This document shows, piece after piece, positions 59,001-64,000 of a stretch of DNA of 64,000 bases (position 1 is the stretch's first letter; every line of letters starts with the position of its first letter). The notes under the pieces are model-generated. The model searched no databases. It was not told the origin of the DNA and saw nothing but the letters and a program-made list of their open reading frames with translations. Source of the DNA: Lagopus muta. Taxonomy: Eukaryota > Chordata > Aves > Galliformes > Phasianidae. Both the position numbers and the translations under genes were made by a program. The stretch covers positions 28,093,537-28,157,536 of the forward strand of contig NC_064440.1 of NCBI RefSeq assembly GCF_023343835.1, read 5' to 3'.

Positions 59001-62000
59001 TTTGATGCCAAATGTCATCCCACAGTGAATTCTTACACGTAAACTCTCCAAAGCAAATTTTACAATAGACTTACTAACTGGCCCTTGGCTCCAGTAGTGC
59101 TGCTTGCAGGCTCGGTCAAAAAGCAGGCTCTAGGGGTATACGACCAGAAGCACATACTCTTTGCGGAATACAAATCCTGAAGCTTCTCTGTAATTTCTAC
59201 TCCCCCAAAGCAGTGTTCAGCTCTTGCCAAATGTATATGTTAAGCGGATGAGTGTACCTCTTATTAGGAAATGCGAATGAAATGAGGACTGGATTGTGCT
59301 GATTAAAACCCAGGCATACGTTTCTGTACGCTGTGGCTGATAAACTAAAATTACTTGGTGAGCTGGGGATTGGGAATGGATGAATACAACTGCCTAATTG
59401 AGTGGGTTTTTTTAAAACTACTTTGAAAATATTTGTGAGTCCCTCCTTTTGCATCTCTGAGTCTTCGAGCTTTTAAATGTTAAGCGTTTCTGACTAGATA
59501 CCATCTCACTGAAATTAGTGAAGTCTTTTAAATATAGCAGTTTTAAAACCAGATCCAAATTCTTAGCAGCAGAAAAGTATTATAAATTTTTATGTGGTTT
59601 TCTGTTGAGGTTTTCATTCCAGAAGTGAACAGACATTTGGGAAATGTGCATGCTTTTCTGTAGATATAGACAAAGTATACTTTACACACATGCTTGTAAA
59701 GCTTAAGATAAAACTTCAGAAATGGAATTAAAACTATTCAAATTCTGGTAGTGGAAACATGCTTAATAAGTCATGTAGAAAAAACTGTAGGGTATTTATC
59801 ATGGGATTGTATGGCACGTTACTCTTTAATAAGATAGATGGTTCTCTTGTCCAATTTTAGTAAGGCTGGAATAAGAACCCTTGCTTACAGTAACTGCTAA
59901 AGAGTAGGATATAAAAGGTTAGGATACATCAGGATGATGTACAGTATATCCATGCACTGGCTTACAGTTTCGCAGCCTTCAGCTCAGTTGCATACGTTCT
60001 GCAGCTTAAAAATTATGCTTAATATTAATATGACTTCCATAGGGAATAGGAATAAAATGCTGTAACTAAGTAATGCAAATATATTTATGAACTCTCTTTC
60101 TTTCTGGCTTGTCATATTAATAATTACCATATTTCTTTCATTTAATATTTAAAAGCCACAAAGATGTATGAGTTGAGTTTACACCTATTAAAAATGACAT
60201 CTAGCTATACCTCAAGAATAGTCTGGAGTGTTACTACATGGTTCTATCTGTTGTAAAGATACAGATTTGAAACCTAGCAACAAGATTTCTTGACTGTTCA
60301 ATAGGAACTGAAAATTCCTGAAAGGAGATCTTGTCACTGGAAGAGAGGCCCATATTTATCTTTTGCATAAGCAACATAACACGTTATATAGATGATGTTT
60401 AGCATTTCACTGTTATTCTCATAGAGGATAACAGTACGACACCAGTGTTAGATGTCATCTGTGCCCCCGTGGAATACTGCTGATGAACGTAGCACCACTC
60501 TGCTTGATCATTAGTCCATTCATTTACTGTCGGAAGGATTAGCAAAAATGTGAGTACCAAGTTGTCTGAATGTGTATCTTGCTGAATTGAAGGAAAACTA
60601 TTTTCTTACACAAAAAAAAAAGGCAAGTTTTTAATGGTCAGGCAACACAGGAAGAGGTGGGAAGTACCACGATGCCCTTGGTGTTTGGCTGCTGTTGCAC
60701 TTAGTTAGATGAATGTGAAATCAAAACCAAACATGAAAACAAAATGACTCAATACTTTGGAAACACTGTGTTCAGTAAAACAGAACCAGCTATCTCACTT
60801 CAAAAACTGTTTCTACATTATGATTTTTTTCTACTGAACGAATGAAAAATCATCTTAAGTGAATAATTGCTATCCCACCTTTCAAGTATGGTTCATTTCT
60901 GCGCTCAATACCTTGTGAAACAAAGTTGTGAATTTCATGTTGGAAAACCACATTGACCTTTCAAACACATTTTAAGGTAGGTATTTTGCTCCATAGGTAA
61001 GAACATTCAGATATTTGAGAGAAAACAAAACAGCAACAACAACAAAAATAGCCACAAAATAAGAAGTGGTCTGGAAAGCAAAACAAAACAAACAAAAAAC
61101 TAAGGATACAATCAGCAAGTCTTGGTATGAAAAACTATTAAGAAGGTGTTTATGGATGTTTGACACTACAGCCTACTCAACAGTACAAAATACTGTTTTC
61201 TAGATGTCACTTGTGCCGAAGAAATTCAGGTTTCTGTATTTCACTATTAGGATCAAACACCAAGAGCACAATGATAAGCAGAATGTATTACCTATAAGAA
61301 CCAACGAAATGAGTGAGAAATTGTTGGTGAAAAAACAATTAAGGATGTTGTTGTAAAGCAAGTATAAGAATGCCGAATTTGAAACTGATTCTTTAGTAAA
61401 CACCATTATGAGCTGCAGCAATACTCAGGTCAGAATTTGTTGCCATTATTGCTAACATTAACAGTCATTGCAAAAACTTTCTTAAAGCTCTGAAGGAAAT
61501 CACAATCCTATTTTACAGGTTGGTGTACAAACAAGTAGAGAATTACCACCCCTGAATGCATGTTAATAACTTCATGTGTATGTATTTAAAAAAAAAAAAC
61601 AAACATGGAACTTGAACTAATTTAAAATTAGTTATTGCTTGGAAGTGTTAGGACCTAGTTTTCACCTTCTGTAATATAGGGCAGCACCTCTGAGTGCAGA
61701 ATTTGCTCACATCTGTCTGCCTTCAGACTTGAGTGGTAAAAAGCTTTATGAAGGCCGATGGGCGTAGTGCTCAGCAAGAGACTGCCTCTTATCTCTTTCT
61801 GGGAGAGCAGGGCTGTGCTAGGAAGATACCTAAATATGTCACTGACTGAGATTGCTTGCACACTTGACTAGTAGATTGAGTGAAATAAGAAAAATAAAGT
61901 TTTCAATGCAGGAAATAAGTAGGAAGGTACAGTAAGAATTCTGGTAAGAATACCAATTTGTAAGAACGCTGCCATCTGTAAAAGGGCTACAGTCAGCTCG

Positions 62001-62497
62001 GATGAGAGATTTCTCCCTCTTACATCTCATGAATAACCATGACTGGCACCGTGACCCTGCTTTCTCTCAAGACCTTTTTCAGAAGTTAGTTTCTCTCAAT
62101 TGTTGAGACATTGGCTAGCTTGTTTCTGCTCAAGGCTTAGCAAATCTAACAAAATTTATTATGGATTGAAGCAGAATGCAGCGATTGCAAACCCAAAGGT
62201 AAATCATCATTCTGACAGTGAGCTTCCTTTGGAAAATAGCTTATTTTGTTTTATGAGTTATTTCATCAAATAACATGGAGAATGCTAATTCAAGGTGATA
62301 TTTGTCACAGTACATCATCCTGGAGATTGACAAGAATCGGAAAGGAAAACAGCGAAGCGAAGTCCCTGAACATGTAAGGGGGTCTGCATGGGCAGAGAGA
62401 TACTGGTGTCAGAACACAGATGTAAGAAGGACAGCATGGATCCCTTTTCAAGACTGGGACAAAGCATGTTGAAATCGCATTAACCTAGGGAAACAAA

Positions 62498-62500
<3 letters not shown>

Positions 62501-62531
<31 letters not shown>
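62501..62531. repeat. Poly(A) tract, about 31 bp
   Basis: Uninterrupted A homopolymer on plus. No intronless gene-like copy is recognised upstream, so a retrocopy tail is not supported. Confidence 0.9.
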
Positions 62532-62533
<2 letters not shown>

Positions 62534-63415
62534 GTGGCTACAGTGTGCTATTTCTACTATTTCTACTGCTTGTACTGGATACATTGAGTCCTTTGTAACC
62601 TACTTATATAAGTAATGCTCAGTACATGGACTAAATTCTAGTGATCCTGCTAATGCTTTAAGTATTTATACTGAGAACAGATTTCTCAAGAAAGGGAGAT
62701 AATACACTTGAAAATATGAGTATCAGTTTTATTTTTTCATGTTAAGAACAGTGGAAAAATTCCAGTGTAGAAAATACAATATGATCAATACAAATCTTCA
62801 CATATTCTTGAACAGAATTATTTGGAGATGCCGTCAATCCATCATTGTCTTTTAACTCCTTGATGACTCCTGTTTAGTCAGTGGGCATGGCAATACAGTA
62901 GTAGCAGATTTTTTTTTGTGCGAGTAGTTGATTGTGAAGCAGCTTACTGAGTACCATATCCACTGGCAGAGCTGTGGTGGCTGCTAGTGAGATCAAGTAG
63001 AAACTGTTTATTATGGTTAGAGAGGTCCTAGTGTCTTCTTCTGAATTCTTTTTTACTTTGGTCCTTCATAGAGACTTACTTAGTTCAGGTATTTCTTAAA
63101 TGAAAAAATGAACTCTCAATTGCTTTAAGCTGGCAACTTAGACTTTTTCTTTGAGTTGAATATTGGAGATGCTGTTAGGTCTTGCACTGTAAGATAATTA
63201 TTTGTATTCGATCTGTTTGTGCCATGCTGGCCACCTATCTTTACTGTGTATGTTGATGGCTTGTTGTTCTTGTTTACTGTCTTTTTCTGCAGTTATTTTG
63301 CTAGAAGATATTCCCTTCTACTGTGTTCCTGCATGTAGGGAGGGATGTTACCAGAAAACGCAGGCAGACTGTAATGACTGCATCACCTTCATCCAATGTC
63401 TTCGCACACTGTTTC

Positions 63416-63434
63416 AAAAAAAAAAAAAAAAAAA
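63416..63434. repeat. Poly(A) tract, 19 bp
   Basis: Uninterrupted A homopolymer on plus at the end of an 82-codon open frame (63202-63450). That frame runs through the tract and shows no recognisable domain. Confidence 0.85.
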
Positions 63435-64000
63435 TGCAGCATCATTCTGAGCACTGACTCACAGGAGAAAGAAGAAATTTAAGCAGGATCTCTTATTAAG
63501 CAAAATGAGTTTTTAAAGGATTGTCTGTTCTAATGTGCTTTTTTGACTTTTTCTTTTAAACTGTTGGTCGGATATTAAACAGGACTTCTTTCAGTCTGCA
63601 GTAGTGTGGATGAAGACTGATGACTGGAACACTTTGTTTAATGAACTTAGCAGGCTGTTCTTCAAAAAACAAAACAAAAAATAAAAGCACCCAGGCTTTC
63701 AGTAACACCCTGCACTCTGCTGTTGACAAGTGCAGCATTCGAGAAGATGCTTTATGGACTCTGCTGATTACAGCTCTGTCGTTACTTCCAGCCTTCATAC
63801 AGCATTCTTACAAGAGACTGATAGAGAGGACTTAAAGTTAGGCTAAAATCTTATATGTCTGAATATGCATTTATGTGTTTATATAATATCTTTGTATATA
63901 TATTTAACCTGACCACATTAACATGAATATTACTTTGGTGTTTAAAATTTTTGTGTTATTTTATAATTCTGGGTTATGTTATAATATGTATGCTGTGTTT

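Larger units (their letters stand above)
56079..64000. other. Non-coding AT-rich DNA
   Basis: No assignable exon in about 7.9 kb. It contains two poly(A) tracts (62501-62531 and 63416-63434) and A-rich CAAAA-type stretches near 61020-61100. Short open frames lack motifs. The window ends in AT-rich sequence with no boundary feature. Confidence 0.45.

Noticed and set aside
1..64000. CRISPR arrays, bacterial operons, integrated prophage, rRNA or tRNA genes
   Set aside because: No regularly spaced direct repeats, no ribosome-binding-site-led gene clusters and no recognisable structural RNA gene were seen; the CR1 content and low coding density point to a vertebrate nuclear genome.

Overview
The window looks like nuclear DNA from a bird. 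The main evidence is CR1 LINE retrotransposons, the dominant avian interspersed repeat: one young, almost uninterrupted copy and up to five older pieces. The rest is AT-rich non-coding DNA with long homopolymers and simple repeats, plus one sharp CpG island. I see no bacterial operons, phage genes or CRISPR arrays. I cannot fix the species; a galliform or related bird would fit. Layout: positions 1-3050 hold two CR1 fragments lying 5' end to 5' end (1440-1733 on minus, 2083-3047 on plus) in otherwise featureless DNA. From 3050 to 10860 there is AT-rich non-coding DNA with simple repeats. Around 10950-11620 lies a CpG island with GC boxes, two CACGTG E-boxes, an ETS-like site and several good splice donors. 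It is the only convincing cellular promoter here and is probably the 5' end of a transcription unit. From 11620 to 43440 the DNA appears T- and G-rich on the plus strand, as expected if a plus-strand transcript runs from the island. I found no exon in it that I can assign to a known gene, only a handful of low-confidence exon-like stretches (16272, 17959, 20063, 32398, 34951, 40928; also 39600 on minus). This part also holds a cluster of five hairpins (17131-17304), a pair of diverged direct repeats 1.15 kb apart (about 30943 and 32090), and short CR1 tails. At 43446-46741 (minus strand) sits the outstanding feature: a CR1 element with a complete 992-codon ORF2 (endonuclease plus reverse transcriptase, catalytic motifs present), preceded two bases upstream by the end of ORF1. 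From 46742 to 64000 I see non-coding DNA with homopolymers and one GC-rich block at about 55856-56078 that looks like an interspersed repeat or exon. How the parts work together: the intact CR1 ORF2 could in principle supply the enzymatic activities that spread the 5'-truncated CR1 fragments here, but no pathway of cooperating cellular genes can be read from this window. I did not find an undescribed multi-gene system. The most checkable oddities are the intact CR1 ORF2, the hairpin cluster and the direct-repeat pair.
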